Part shown: positions 10,323 through 20,719 of the stretch, piece by piece
Numbering within the stretch: position 1 is the stretch's first letter
Layout of the letters: every line of letters begins with the position of its first letter
Assembly (NCBI GenBank): GCA_903632075.3
Contig: CAHIKZ030000808.1
Location: forward strand, 567,501-631,500
Length of the DNA: 64,000 nucleotides
Direction: 5' to 3'
From: Acanthosepion pharaonis
Taxonomy: Eukaryota > Mollusca > Cephalopoda > Sepiida > Sepiidae
Notes under the pieces: model-generated
Told to the model about the DNA's origin: nothing
Database searches by the model: none
The model's input: the letters and a program-made list of their open reading frames with translations, nothing else
Translations under genes and position numbers: made by a program

Positions 10323-10352
10323 TTTATATATATGTATATATATATATATATT
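10323..10352. repeat. (TA)n microsatellite
   Basis: Imperfect TA run before the Penelope-like tail sequence. Confidence 0.9.
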
Positions 10353-10477
10353 ATGTAAAACAAAGCATAATATTTTTTCTAAATAAATCCACATTACAAC
10401 CAAAAACGTTTGCGGAACCTCTCTTTTCTTTTCAATATACATACTTTTCTTTCGTTGGAACTACTACAACCTCTTTC

Positions 10478-10480
<3 letters not shown>
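10353..10480 (+). repeat. Penelope-like tail type A, copy 1
   Basis: 'cacattacaaccaaaaacgt', 'ttgcgg', 'cctctctttt' and 'ttggaac' are shared with 11.04-11.15 kb. It ends directly in (AT)n. Confidence 0.45.
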
Positions 10481-10508
<28 letters not shown>

Positions 10509-10538
10509 GTGTATTTAGGCATTTTTTTTCATTCATAC

Positions 10539-10866
10539 ATGTTTCATTAAATAATATAGACAAGTGTTGTGTATTTGTTTTTTATATAAATTCTTTTCTA
10601 ACGTCTGATAGATATTAATAACATTATCATTAAACGAAGAAAGAAAATCACAATATTGATACATATTTTTTTTAATCCTATCTAAGCTTTCAACACACGG
10701 ACAACAATGTATAATATAAAGTAATTGTCATCTTAGATTGGATTAAAAATATTAATCAATACGGACAACAATTTTGCTTAATTTAATGATAATGTAATTG
10801 CTTTCATAGATGTTATGAAAAGAATTTGTATAAAATAAATAGACACTTGTCTATATTATTTAATGA

Positions 10867-10871
<5 letters not shown>
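10539..10871. mobile_element. MITE with about 29-bp terminal inverted repeats
   Basis: 333 bp. The first 29 nt ('atgtttcattaaataatata' onward) are the perfect reverse complement of the last 29 nt, and complementarity continues imperfectly inward ('aattcttttc' with 'gaaaagaatt'). It sits between (AT)n runs. A partial relative ('gaataatatagaca') is at about 59680. No ORF. Confidence 0.75.

Positions 10872-10936
<65 letters not shown>
10867..10936. repeat. (AT)n microsatellite, about 70 bp
   Basis: About 34 AT units between the MITE and the next Penelope-like tail. Confidence 0.97.
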
Positions 10937-10937
<1 letters not shown>

Positions 10938-10939
10938 CA

Positions 10940-11151
10940 TTTGAAAAAACATAAGGAAAAATTATTTTAATATGTGGAAATCTCCGCTTTTTACCTGAAG
11001 ATGGTCACAAGACCAGAAACACGTGTAGTAAAATTATGGAAAATAAAGCATATTTTTTTCTAAAAAAACACATTACAACCAAAAAACGTTTGCAGCACCT
11101 CTCTTCTCTTCTTTTTAATATACATACTCCTCTCTCATTGGAACCACAACC

Positions 11152-11155
<4 letters not shown>
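10940..11155 (+). repeat. Penelope-like tail type A, copy 2
   Basis: Contains 'acctgaagatggtcacaaga', 'ccagaaacacgtgtag', 'ttacaaccaaaaaacg' and then (AT)n. A direction-change phrase plus 'gaaacgcgt' is typical of 3' tails of Penelope-like elements, from memory. Compare 50.29-50.44 kb. Confidence 0.45.

Positions 11156-11206
<51 letters not shown>
11156..11206. repeat. (AT)n microsatellite
   Basis: About 25 AT units at the end of the Penelope-like tail. Confidence 0.97.
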
Positions 11207-11207
<1 letters not shown>

Positions 11208-11214
11208 AATTGAT

Positions 11215-11656
11215 TTAAAATATGGTTTTTTCGCTACACAGTTCTAACCATGTTTCAAAAATGGAAGCTAAAAGCACCGAATTTAATTTTGTAATTAAAT
11301 TAAAGACATTAGTTCCATTTCATCCTCAAGCGAATTTTAGAGTAACTTTTAAAATTACTGGGTTTTAAAAACATAGCTAAAATCATAATTCATGTTTCCA
11401 AGGTTACAGATAAATCCACTTCACTAGACAAGGGGTGTCTGGGTGTTCATTATGTCTATATTTTAATGTATCAGTTATTAGCTATGTTTTGGTAGGGGTA
11501 GGGATGTATTTTTCAATGAAATCTAACATCCGTTAAAAGCATGTCGTCTGGATTTTTTTTAAATTTTATTGTTAATGGCAAAAATTCTTACGGCATTTTT
11601 TTCCCTTCACAAAAAATATCTATAAGAACACCGGATTATATATCTTACTGTTCTTT

Positions 11657-11665
<9 letters not shown>
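11215..11665 (+). repeat. Interspersed repeat R6
   Basis: Longer of the two R6 copies (other at 2800-3100). Begins 'aaaatatggttttttcgcta' and ends 'ccggattatatatcttactg' before (AT)n at 11660-11688. No coding potential seen. Confidence 0.5.
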
Positions 11666-11687
<22 letters not shown>

Positions 11688-11689
11688 AT

Positions 11690-12005
11690 CATGGTTAAAA
11701 CAAGTTTAATTTTTTGATACATTTTCTAATCTTTAGAAGCCAGTTTTTGTATGAGAAAATGAACAAATCCTATAAATTAATTCTGTCAATAAGCAATTAT
11801 ATTTTTATGTTTATGCAACACTTAATCTCCAAATAATCTTTGCTTTCTCAATCATTATGACATTTGAACAGGCAAAATGTTAAATGACTGCAAACTTTGC
11901 TAATAGTCATGTGGCTTGAACACATTTAACACTTTGATAGCTGTTCAATTTTCAAACAGTTGTGAAAAATGTTAAAGGTAAATTAAAAGAAATAAATTAA
12001 AAAAA
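11690..12005. other. No gene seen
   Basis: Unrecognised AT-rich sequence; an A run just precedes the S3 SINE. Confidence 0.5.
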
Positions 12006-12008
12006 AAA

Positions 12009-12330
12009 GGACACATAGCCCAGTGGATAAAAGTAATCCAAAAGGTGGCTTGACCCAAAGAGCTGTCAGTTCAATACCTAGTCACAGCAGAGATGAACAA
12101 AAATTTGGAGAGTTGAGTTACTAAGAGGGAATTAACTGAGATATCCAGAAGAGGCATGTCATCTGGAACTAGAGCAATCTACCCCCCGTAGACTAAATAA
12201 AGACTTCAGTATGAAAATTGCAATGTATATGACCAGAAAAGGGCCAGAGCATACAACGGCTGGAATATTGTAAATATAACAAAGATGAAGACAATAGTTT
12301 GAACAATGTAAATAGTGTAAATTGTTATTA
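12009..12330 (+). mobile_element. SINE S3, near full length
   Basis: tRNA-like head 'ggacacatagcccagtggat', B-box region 'gtcagttcaatacctagtc', body 'gtagactaaataaagacttc', and end 'cataca', 'aacaaagatgaagacaatag', 'gtaaatagtg'. About 320 bp. Copies near 9.3, 20.7, 47.3, 49.8 and 51.4 kb share the same order. Which tRNA it derives from is not settled. Confidence 0.7.
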
Positions 12331-12520
12331 AGTTATCATTACTACTAATATTTTTACTTCTTTTTGAGAATCAATATTTAACAGCTGATTTTTTTTTTTT
12401 TTTTACTATTCCCACCCAATACAAAGCAAAGTGAGGAAGTGACTGAATTTGAAATTCCAGATCAGAACCAATTACATTACAGAGCATTCTTTGAAGTTTT
12501 TTCCAGAATCCCAAAATTTA

Positions 12521-12903
12521 CAGGGTGTTTCAAAAAATTTGATATCCTTTGAGATGTAAATATCACAGAAAGTACATGATTAAGACAAATGAAATTAAAA
12601 AGTATTAATGTTGAAGATCATAAGATTTTATTCTTCCAAATCTGAATGTTGAAATTCAAAAGCATGTGGATTATGTGAACGATTTCACAAATGTTCAATA
12701 TGCGCACCGCCTGGGACACGGCATTTTTATACCTGTAAAGAAAAAGATTAAAGAACATAAAAATACAACTAAGTAAAACAAAGACATAAAAACATAAAAC
12801 AAACATTAAACATAAAGATGCTATTAAAATTTGAAGTCATTTGAAGGAGATCTAACAAAGTTATTAGATTGCGAAATGATATCAAATTTTTTGAAACACT
12901 CTG
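12521..12903. mobile_element. MITE with 26-bp TIR and TA duplication
   Basis: 383 bp. The first 26 nt begin 'cagggtgtttcaaaaaat' and match the reverse complement of the last 26 nt at 25 of 26 positions. TA flanks both ends (12519-12520, 12904-12905), as in Tc1/mariner-type elements. The interior has no intact transposase, although 'caatatgcgcaccgcctggg' may be a relic. Confidence 0.8.
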
Positions 12904-12911
12904 TATAGTAG

Positions 12912-13255
12912 GATTATGTGTTGGTTTGTTTAGCGATATATCAACTCCTTATGGGTCATTTAATGCCAAAGTTTAATTTTCATGGGAACATTAGTAAATT
13001 CTTTTATAAAAATGTATTGCTGGTATTTTTACTATAAAAATCTATTTCTACACTTTCATAGTGTTTTGACCCCAGTTTGGGGGTTAATTATTTGCCCATA
13101 GCTGGAATCCTAACAGGTGCTACCATTCTGGATCGGGGTGGACCTAGAAACAGCAGCAATTAAGAGGTGGATCTATGCTCCTCAAAACCTCAAAAATCGG
13201 AGGCCTTGCTGCCAGATGTAGTTTATCATCATACCCAGGATGAATATGGTAGGAG
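12912..13255 (-). mobile_element. Retroposon family R4, minus strand
   Basis: Reverse complement of the 5.26 kb element: 'tatcaactccttatgggtca', 'gtgttttgaccccagtttgg', 'cggaggccttgctgc', 'atcatacccaggatg'. Flanks 'tatagtagga' and 'tatggtagga' look like a diverged TSD at the edge of the neighbouring MITE. Confidence 0.65.
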
Positions 13256-13865
13256 CACCAGACCAAATACGACAGCAATATTCGATGCATAGACAAATGG
13301 TAGATTTCTTTATAATTCTGACTTTATATTCTTACCTAAATTATTGCTTTTTGATTTTCTGATCCATCAGAAGTCTTAAGATTTCACATTTGCATGAACT
13401 TATATAGTGAGAATCTACAAAAATTTCCAAAGCATTTCCTGTTTCTAAAACTGCAAATTCCTCAATTATTTTCTGTCAGAGCTAATGAGTTCTGCATTTA
13501 TATAATAACTACATTATTATCATAACCTATTGTGAGTCTGCTGTGAAATGAAGGCCTTTTCAAAATTCTTCCATGTCTTTCCTATTATCTATTAGGACTT
13601 AACATGAAATCCTGCTATCTCTCAACCTTTTCTGGTCTTTTCCTACTGTGTTTATTATCTATTGGGGACCAATCAATTAACCAATCAACCATTTGCTCCA
13701 TCTGTTATCCTTCCTTTATGTGAGGTGTTTCCCAAACTTGCATTTTTGTTGATAATCACTTCTCCAATATCTCTTATCTTGGCCAGTTCTCTGATCCATT
13801 TTCTTTCCCATTTCTCTCTCTCTCTCTCTCTTAGTTATCCCAAAAATTATTCTTTCCATTGATAT
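13256..13865. other. No gene seen
   Basis: Unrecognised sequence with a short (TC)n run at 13815-13832. Confidence 0.5.
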
Positions 13866-13874
13866 TTGTGTCAA

Positions 13875-14005
13875 GCCATTCTCCATTACACCACCTGCAT
13901 ATCAGCACTTACAGCATGTGGTATTCTCAAGCAGTCATACATTTAAGTATTGACCAGGCTTGACATGGCTTAATTTTTGGGATCCAGTGAGAGTTGAAAT
14001 CATAG
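13875..14005 (-). repeat. 5S/tRNA composite SINE, truncated (S1c)
   Basis: On the minus strand, a diverged 5S rRNA segment (about 13907-14000; 'ttaagccatgtcaagcctgg', 'tcaatacttaaatg', 'actgcttgagaat', 'gctgtaagt') is joined by a short linker to 'tgcaggtggtgtaatgg', the start of the S1 tRNA-like head. The same junction is present at 54.8 and 63.69 kb. The body beyond the head is missing. Confidence 0.65.
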
Positions 14006-14224
14006 CATCAAATATATTGGAGATGAGATTATTAAACTCTGCTTTGTGGTTGTTGACAAATCATATTGATTGTCAACTTGCCTGGACTTTGTCAAAACAA
14101 CATGATGTATGTTACATCATTTTTAGTCATCATTTTGAGCCACCGTCATTTTAAATGTTTCAACTTTAGACTGCATTGTTAACTCAATGTTTTTGACCTA
14201 TTCATACTTTTGTCGCTGAGTGCT

Positions 14225-14415
14225 TAGAATGTTCACATTCTTACTATGAGACTTGCATTTGAATCTCATTTGTTGATGGTATCGGACTGGAGGGGGTTGA
14301 TCCCAGCATGCAGCACCTTTGGAAAGTGCCTAAATACATACCACAAGTTGACCCAAGCCTTGTGAGTAAAATTGGGTAGATGGAACCCTCGGGGGTCCGT
14401 CGATTGTTGATCACG
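14225..14415 (+). repeat. tRNA-SINE fragment resembling mollusc/cephalopod SINEs
   Basis: 'gcagcacctttggaaagtgc', 'gacccaagccttgtgag', 'gggtagatggaac' and 'gtccgtcg' follow in the order I remember from cephalopod tRNA-derived SINEs. An upstream B-box-like 'catttgaatctcat' fits a tRNA head. This is the main clue to the organism and rests on memory. Confidence 0.4.
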
Positions 14416-14627
14416 CTAGATAACACCCTCTTTCCCAGAAACTGTATCTAAGGTCTGCTCAGCATAATTGCAATATAAACCACAGGTGGTCTCTGTGGGT
14501 ATTGAATAAACACAAATGTGCCTGAGCAAGCGTCTGTAATAGGGATTGGCTAGCCACCCTAGCAGACAGATATCTTTGAATACGAGTGGCCAGCTATACA
14601 TACATACTTTGGTCCTCCTCAACAATA

Positions 14628-15140
14628 CAATCTGGAAAAACCGAATGAAAAAAGAATGTTAAAAACAAATACTTTTTCACACCCAACCCAGTTCTGGGGA
14701 ATCAGAATCAACGTTGAGTTTAAGCAAGCGAATGAGCCAATTGGAGTAAAGTGCCATGCAGATTTAAATTTTTTCCACTTGTGACAAATGCAGCTATCGA
14801 TATTTTTGCATGCTAGTTAACATTCGTGCCAGTCAGCTGTTGGCTCTCACGCTGACCAATAGAATCTTCCTGCCTATTCGTGGCAGCCAGCTATAGGTTC
14901 TCACTCTGGCCAGTACAAAATGGCTGCAAACTACATGAAAACTGACATAGAAGCATGAAAAAATCAATTATTTCCACTATCGATGGGAGTTGGGAAATGC
15001 AAAGTCGGTCTTGGCCTTCCCGCTAACTTGGAGCATGTGCAAGTAAATTTTGGTGCAAATCTGTCGAAAATTGCAGCCGTGCATTTGTTACACACACACA
15101 CAGACACACACATCCTGCCTTTTATAGATAGATTTTTTTT
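14628..15140 (+). repeat. Interspersed repeat R7, 5'-truncated copy
   Basis: Matches 17418-17875 nearly throughout ('cacacccaacccagttctg', 'aatgagcca', 'ggagcatgtgcaagtaaa', 'catcctgccttttatagata'). Contains an extra internal direct duplication around 'gccagtcagctgttggctct' and 'ggcagccagctataggttct'. No coding capacity. Confidence 0.65.
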
Positions 15141-15149
15141 TTTAATATT

Positions 15150-15232
15150 CTCTGACACTTAGTAACCCCTTGCATCTTAGTGGCTTTACTACCTTGCTTG
15201 GGGTGAGATGATAAAAAAAAAAAAAATGGGAG
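15150..15232 (+). mobile_element. CR1/Jockey-like LINE 3' end (tail only)
   Basis: 'agtaaccccttgcatcttag', 'tggctttactaccttgctt', 'ggggtgagatgat', then A13. Abuts the R7 copy. Confidence 0.55.
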
Positions 15233-15689
15233 GAAGAATTTTTTTTCCATTAGAGAAAAATTTCTTCTTCCTTATCCTGTAGCATATCCTGAGTTTTTTA
15301 TTGTTAAAAATTATTAGAAAAAAATTAATGAAAAAAAAAAAAAAATAGTGGGTTTCTAACCCCTTGTAAAATACTGACATTATTGAAACTTCTGAAAATT
15401 GCTGCTTCCTTTCATAAAGAAAGTACCACTTGACATCTGAATTGTTCCGCCCCTGTTTTCTGGTTTGTTATACATGGTATGTTCTCTTTCTATCTTAATT
15501 CTTGATTTGTTCATTACACAATTTGTCCTTCACTTAACCATTTTCATTTCCGCCTGTATAGCTGTATTTGATTTCTCAATTGGTGAAGTTTTTCTATTTG
15601 AATGTTTCCATATGCATTTGAAATGCAGCTCTTCTTACTTCCCAACTCTCTAACAGACTATTTATAAATTCTGCAAAGATGGATGCTGT

Positions 15690-16235
15690 ACAGATGCAGT
15701 AATGGATAGTGGCTCTAAATGAGAAATCGAAAAACCATGTTCAAATTCCAGTCAAGTTCATTACGTTCAGTTTTGTATAAATACCCTTGGGAAGGGTATG
15801 ACTCTGTTTTAGAGTAGTTTTCACAGTGGAGGCTTGTATTTCACTAAGTCGGTCCTAAAAGGGTCTGACGTACAAAACGTTAGGAACTTGAAATAAGAGT
15901 TAATGACGCAGCAATCTAGTTGTGATGGTTGATACTTCAATGTCCGACATCGACTGACTCACTCAACTCCACTGAGCTCAACTGGCGACCGCTACTACTA
16001 CTACTTATGTGTGGGAGAGTCTATTACAATAGAATAGGTAATGTTCTGGTATAAAAGACTTCATCTCTGCCCCCCAGCTATGGGTTAAATAGTAGCACTT
16101 GTATCTGGAAAAACCATTATCTCAAAAAAAAAAAAAAAAAAAATTGTTAATGCAATATTTACTTGCAAAAAAAATTATTCTTACAATCCAAAATGTTTTG
16201 GTTTTAAATAGCACAATGTCGATAAACTGTTAAAA
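15690..16235 (+). repeat. S1-head SINE (S1c-type 3' end) split by an insertion
   Basis: Left part 'taatggatagtggct', 'gttcaaattccagtcaag', 'cccttgggaagggtatgac' (15690-15792). Right part resumes near 16054 with 'cttcatctctgc', 'cagctatgggttaaatag', then a tail like the 5S/tRNA SINEs ('ttacaatccaaaatg'). The roughly 260-bp insert ends in 'gctactactactact', a microsatellite-type retroposon tail. Confidence 0.55.
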
Positions 16236-16239
16236 AAAA

Positions 16240-17155
16240 AAAAGAAATCAATTCTGCAAAGATGGCATTTCTTATGCACAAATAATCCTGTTATGTAAAG
16301 GACTTGAGGACTTTTTTAAACATTTTTCATTGAATAGAACTAATCAATGAAACCTAATGTCTCTGTTGCTGTCTTTTTTTTTTTTCTTTTTTTTTTTGCC
16401 AGTAATGTTTGAAAGGATTAAAATAACAAATATGCATGCAGTAAGTTAAAACAATTTTTTTGTTTTGTTTTCTGAGAATGAATGTCAACTCCATGAGAAT
16501 ATTTGGAATTTTGTCCACCAAAACAAATTTAGAGCCTAAATTTGAAGGTTTTATAAGTCGGCAAGGTAGTAAAGAAAAGTAGGAAGAAAGGACTATCAAT
16601 TATTAGAAGACAAACTGTGTAGTTATTAGCAGGAGTGACAGCCCAAGATGTGAGCTACAAATTAAATATGTCAAAATCAAGCAAGTACACAAATTTATCT
16701 ATTTGAGAAATGCTTTAGCAGATGACCAAAAATATGATGTTGAAATCTGAAGGTTCTTTGGAATTGTGAAAAATGCTTTCCAAAAGCTAAGCAAAATACT
16801 AAGAGGAAAATTTTGTTGATTTACTCATGGAGTCAAACTAATTCCATGAGTAAATCAAAAAAAAAAAAATGGGTTCCCAGTGTTTTCATTACTGCAATTG
16901 TTTTCATGATTTATTTTTTTTTTTTTTTCTTACATGATTTTTTTTTTTTTTTTCTTACATGATTTTTTTTTTTTTTTTCACCATATCAATTTTTATAACT
17001 TGGGAATGACAGAAATTAATTGTGAAAGTCATCCATGAAATAAAAAAAGTAATTATTTGTATGGAAAGTAAGGGCTTACATGCATCAGATTGCCTTTAAA
17101 TTAAGTGGTGGCAGAATTATTGTTGAACTTTTTTAAAAGGTAAGCTTAGATATTA
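16240..17155. other. No gene seen; 28-bp T-rich triplicate
   Basis: Near 16905-16980 a unit 'cttacatga' plus a T run of about 16 repeats three times. A small hairpin ('ttgatttactcatgga' with 'tccatgagtaaatcaa') lies at about 16818-16859. Confidence 0.55.
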
Positions 17156-17156
17156 A

Positions 17157-17875
17157 CTAGCAGCGTTGCCCGTGCTTGATTCAAAAATCGTACGACTCAT
17201 ACAGCAATCACTATCACTTGACTTAAAATATTTTTGCCCTTCCTTGCCTTTAAAGGAATGCCTTTTGCCGTGCTGATGTTGCTACATGCCTTACTTCTTG
17301 TCTATCTCACACTGCGAAATTTTTCTAAGCTCTATGCTAAACATTAAATCTGTTTTGAAAAAAGAACTAAACAAAATGAACACAAAACAATCAGCTTTAA
17401 AAAAGGACTCATAACTGGAAAAATCGAATGAAAAAAGAATGTTAACAACAAATATCTTTTCACACCCAACCCAGTTCTGCGGAATCAGAATCAACGTTGA
17501 GTTTAATCAAGCGAATGAGCCAACTGGAATAAAGTGCCATGCAGATTTAAATTTTTCCCAATTGTGACGAATGCAGCTATCGATTATTTTTTTTTTTGCA
17601 TGCTAGCATGCTAGTTAACATTCGTGTCAGTCAGCTGTTGGCTCTCATGATGGCCAGTACAAAATGGCCGCAAACTACATGAAAACTGCTCTAGTAGCAT
17701 GAAAAAATCGATTATTTCCACTATTGATGGGAGTAGGGAAATGCGAAGTCATTCTTGACCTTCCCACTAACTTGGAGCATGTGCATGTAAATTTTTGGTG
17801 CAAATCCGTCAAAAAATTGCGTCTGTGCATTCATTACACACACGCACACATCCTGCCTTTTATAGATAGAGATGC
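17157..17875 (+). repeat. Interspersed repeat R7, longer copy
   Basis: Starts 'actagcagcgttgcccgtgc' and ends 'tcctgccttttatagataga'. The 3' 460 bp are shared with 14.63-15.14 kb. Termini of this sort recur in animal retroelements, but I cannot name the family. No intact ORF. Confidence 0.6.
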
Positions 17876-17879
17876 AATA

Positions 17880-18805
17880 CTTAAATGCAGTGATCAATTT
17901 TGAGTTCTTCTGTAGTTTATTGTTGCCTATCACATCTACTCCCTATGTTTTGTGATGAAGGCCCAATCAAGAGCCCTCTGCAGGAACTAGCTTAAATGCC
18001 AAAATAAGAGTATGTTTTGAGCAAATGTCTTTGAGTTGAGAATTAATTTTCTGGCTCCTAGAATGCTACTTGGAAACCAGGAGCTTTGTCATCTCCAGCC
18101 TGGACTTGAAACTTTATTAAATGGTCGTGGTTTTCTTCTGTGAGTAATTTCTATACATAAGCAGAAATGTCAAGACTTGTATTTAACATCTCCTTTGGGA
18201 AATTAAACTAAATGTGTAGCATTTTCATTTACTACTGAATATCGTTTTAAGATAACTTATTGCAATTTCCAGAAATTGAGTAAAACTTAAGAGATTACTT
18301 TGATTTGAAATTTCAAGCATTTACACTCTTAATTTTTCGGTATCATTTTAATCTTTTTATTATAACTTTATTGGTTAAAACTGTTCTGATCATTCAAGTT
18401 GTGAGAGTTAAGAATTGTTTTTTTTTCTTTAATTATTTTGGGGGGAGTGGGGATTAAAGGATTATCCGTGGAAACTCTTTAATTTGTTTTTGATACTTTA
18501 ACAGTTGGCATATTCAACCAAGAATGTTATTATAAAGCCAGGAACATGAATAAAATAATAGCCTCCCCCACCAAAGAAACATTAATAGTAAGGCAACTCT
18601 TATTAAAAATTCAGAATTTCTCCTGCTCTTTGAAGAGAGAATGAAAATTAATTTATGATTTAACGCAGTTGGAAATCTTTCTTTACTGCACTCATCATTT
18701 TTTATGGCACAAGGAAATTCTTTTCATCAGATGATGCATTTAGAGGACATGACCGGAACGCATATACATATATCATATCTGAGATAATTTTTTTCTATGT
18801 CTCAG

Positions 18806-18846
<41 letters not shown>

Positions 18847-18975
18847 CATTTTCATAATACATTTGAAGTAATAAAAATATTTTTTTTAATGGATTTTTTA
18901 ATTCAACATCATTTTTTATTACTACAAAGGGTACTTTTAGTGGGTACATGTGTTTGTTTTGATATCACTGTTTTT
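17880..18975. other. No gene seen; (CA)n(TA)n
   Basis: Unrecognised AT-rich sequence, with (CA)n followed by (TA)n at 18807-18845. Confidence 0.5.
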
Positions 18976-18976
18976 T

Positions 18977-19112
18977 TATTTTTCTTAAACATTGAAATTA
19001 ATAACAACCAGCCCAGATTGAGAGGTCTTACTAAAGAAACACTGTGCCTCCCTTTAGTAGGACTTCTCAATCTAGGCCAGTTGTTATTAAGTTTACTGTT
19101 TAAGAAAAATAA
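18977..19112. mobile_element. Fold-back hairpin, arms of about 60 nt
   Basis: Left arm 18977-19036 and right arm 19052-19112 are imperfect reverse complements ('ctaaag' with 'ctttag' at the loop; 'tttcttaaac' with 'gtttaagaaa' outside). Loop of about 15 nt. ORFs on both strands here are artefacts of the symmetry. Confidence 0.7.
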
Positions 19113-19214
19113 AAATGGTGGTAGCAACTGAAATACAAGATGTAGCCCCTAAAAATTTACATTATTTTAGTCTAATAACATGGCTAATTCTTGTTCAAAT
19201 GATTTCAAATTTTA

Positions 19215-19700
19215 ACAAAATGTGTAAAAACTAAGTTGACTGTGCGGACTTATCTCAATGAGAATCTACTAAGAATATGAATTGGGCGTGCCACTGATAA
19301 AAACAATGTTCTGTTTGTGATTTTTTCTGTGGGCCTATGTGAAAGAATAGGTTTATATCCATGTCTTCCTACAAGCCTGGAGGAACTTAAACAGAGAATC
19401 ACTAAGGTGCTGGAAAATGTTATGCAAAGCATGCTACAGTGTGTTTGGCAGGAGCTGGACTACCAACTCGGCATGTATCACATCACAGGTGGTGTGCATA
19501 CTGAACATTTGTGAAGCTTTGTGAAAGTACTTATAAAATCTACATTCCTTTGTTTTCAAAACTTATTCAAATTTTGATAAATAAATCTTTTCTTGTTCAA
19601 CATGAAGCCTATTTAATTTCATTTGCCTGGCACATGTAATTACTCGGATATTCACATTTTAAATGATGTCAGTTTTTGTGGGGACACTCTATATATGTAA
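19215..19700 (+). pseudogene. Mariner-type transposase C-terminal remnant
   Basis: Residues LPTSLEELKQRITKVLE, LQCVWQELDYQLGMYHITGG and HTEHL-stop (19362-19514) match the C-terminal pattern of Tc1/mariner-superfamily transposases as I know it. Upstream the frame is broken but a block like the DFF-W-G region persists. The end 'tgtggggacactctata' near 19676-19693 may be the decayed TIR beside TA. Inactive. Confidence 0.6.
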
Positions 19701-20190
19701 ACATATTTATCGTAATACAGACAAACTTCTCATCAATGTATTAATAAGGGGTGGGGGGGTCCATTAAAGCCGATTGTCCATAGATGGGAAGGGACTATTT
19801 TTGAGTTATAAAACCACTATAGTAACTACCAGTATTTATGATCATAATGTAAATACTATAAACATGTATATATGGCAGAAATAAATACTTAATATCAAAA
19901 TAACAAAAATAATAGATTTCTCACAGCTACTTTCTCCTGCATGCACTAAGGTATCATACTTTATATACTGTACACCTGTCTTTGTTTATAATTGAAAAGC
20001 CTACCACCGCCACTAAGCGGTCACTTTGAGAACTAATACAACTCGTTCTACTAAACCCGCAAATTTTGAAATGCGTTGCTAACAATTTGTAAGATTTTTT
20101 TTTTCTTGCAGATTTATTTTTTCGTATTTTGCCTTGTCAGTTGCATCTGAAGTTTGCTAATGGGGGTTCCATAGATGAGAGGTTTGTCTC
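19700..20190. other. No gene seen
   Basis: Unrecognised sequence; T run near 20097. Confidence 0.5.

Positions 20191-20194
<4 letters not shown>

Positions 20195-20238
<44 letters not shown>
20195..20238. repeat. (TA)n microsatellite
   Basis: About 21 TA units, directly before the hairpin element. Confidence 0.97.
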
Positions 20239-20241
<3 letters not shown>

Positions 20242-20341
20242 AAACCAAGAGAGCCAGACAAACTTACCAAGGTTTCACCTAAAGCGGATCGTCGGGAAAG
20301 CTTTTCCTGACGTTCGCTTAGGTGAAACCTAAGGTTTGACT
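20238..20341. mobile_element. 104-bp hairpin element
   Basis: Outer ends 'agtcaaacc' and 'ggtttgact' are perfect inverted repeats. An inner hairpin pairs 'aggtttcacctaa' with 'ttaggtgaaacct' and closes on 'gaaagctttt'. Possibly a small MITE next to (TA)n. Confidence 0.6.
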
Positions 20342-20556
20342 AGGTTTGCTCTACTTTTATATTGAGCACTTTTTTAGTTAGTTGATTACTATTATCAGGT
20401 TTTTTTTCTTTGGGCTTTGGACCTGTATGCTGTATGATTATTTTCGACAGACGTTCATGTTCCTAGCTCTTTCTTTTTTTGAAACTTTTTTTCCTTCGAA
20501 ATTGATTTGATCATTAGCAAATCAAGAAACTGAAGGTTTTCCGAGATGAGTGTAGT

Positions 20557-20557
<1 letters not shown>

Positions 20558-20600
<43 letters not shown>
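20558..20600. repeat. (AT)n microsatellite
   Basis: About 21 AT units, then (CA)3. Confidence 0.97.
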
Positions 20601-20604
<4 letters not shown>

Positions 20605-20607
<3 letters not shown>

Positions 20608-20712
20608 TTTATTTTAGGATAATACATTGAAAACATGTCAAAATCACTATATAATTTCAATGCGCGTTTCGTGTTTCAATGTGTATCAACGCATCTCATC
20701 AGGCAATACCCA
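20605..20712 (-). repeat. Penelope-like tail type B
   Basis: Reverse complement reads 'cctgatgagatgcgttgata', 'cacattgaaacacgaaacgc', 'gacatgttttcaatgtatta', 'tcctaaaataaag'. The plus-strand copy at 33.33 kb has the same order. Ends in (AT)n. Confidence 0.5.
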
Positions 20713-20719
20713 GATGTCC

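Noticed and set aside
16905..16980. CRISPR-like regular repeats
   Set aside because: Three T-rich tandem units without distinct spacers, in a eukaryotic context.
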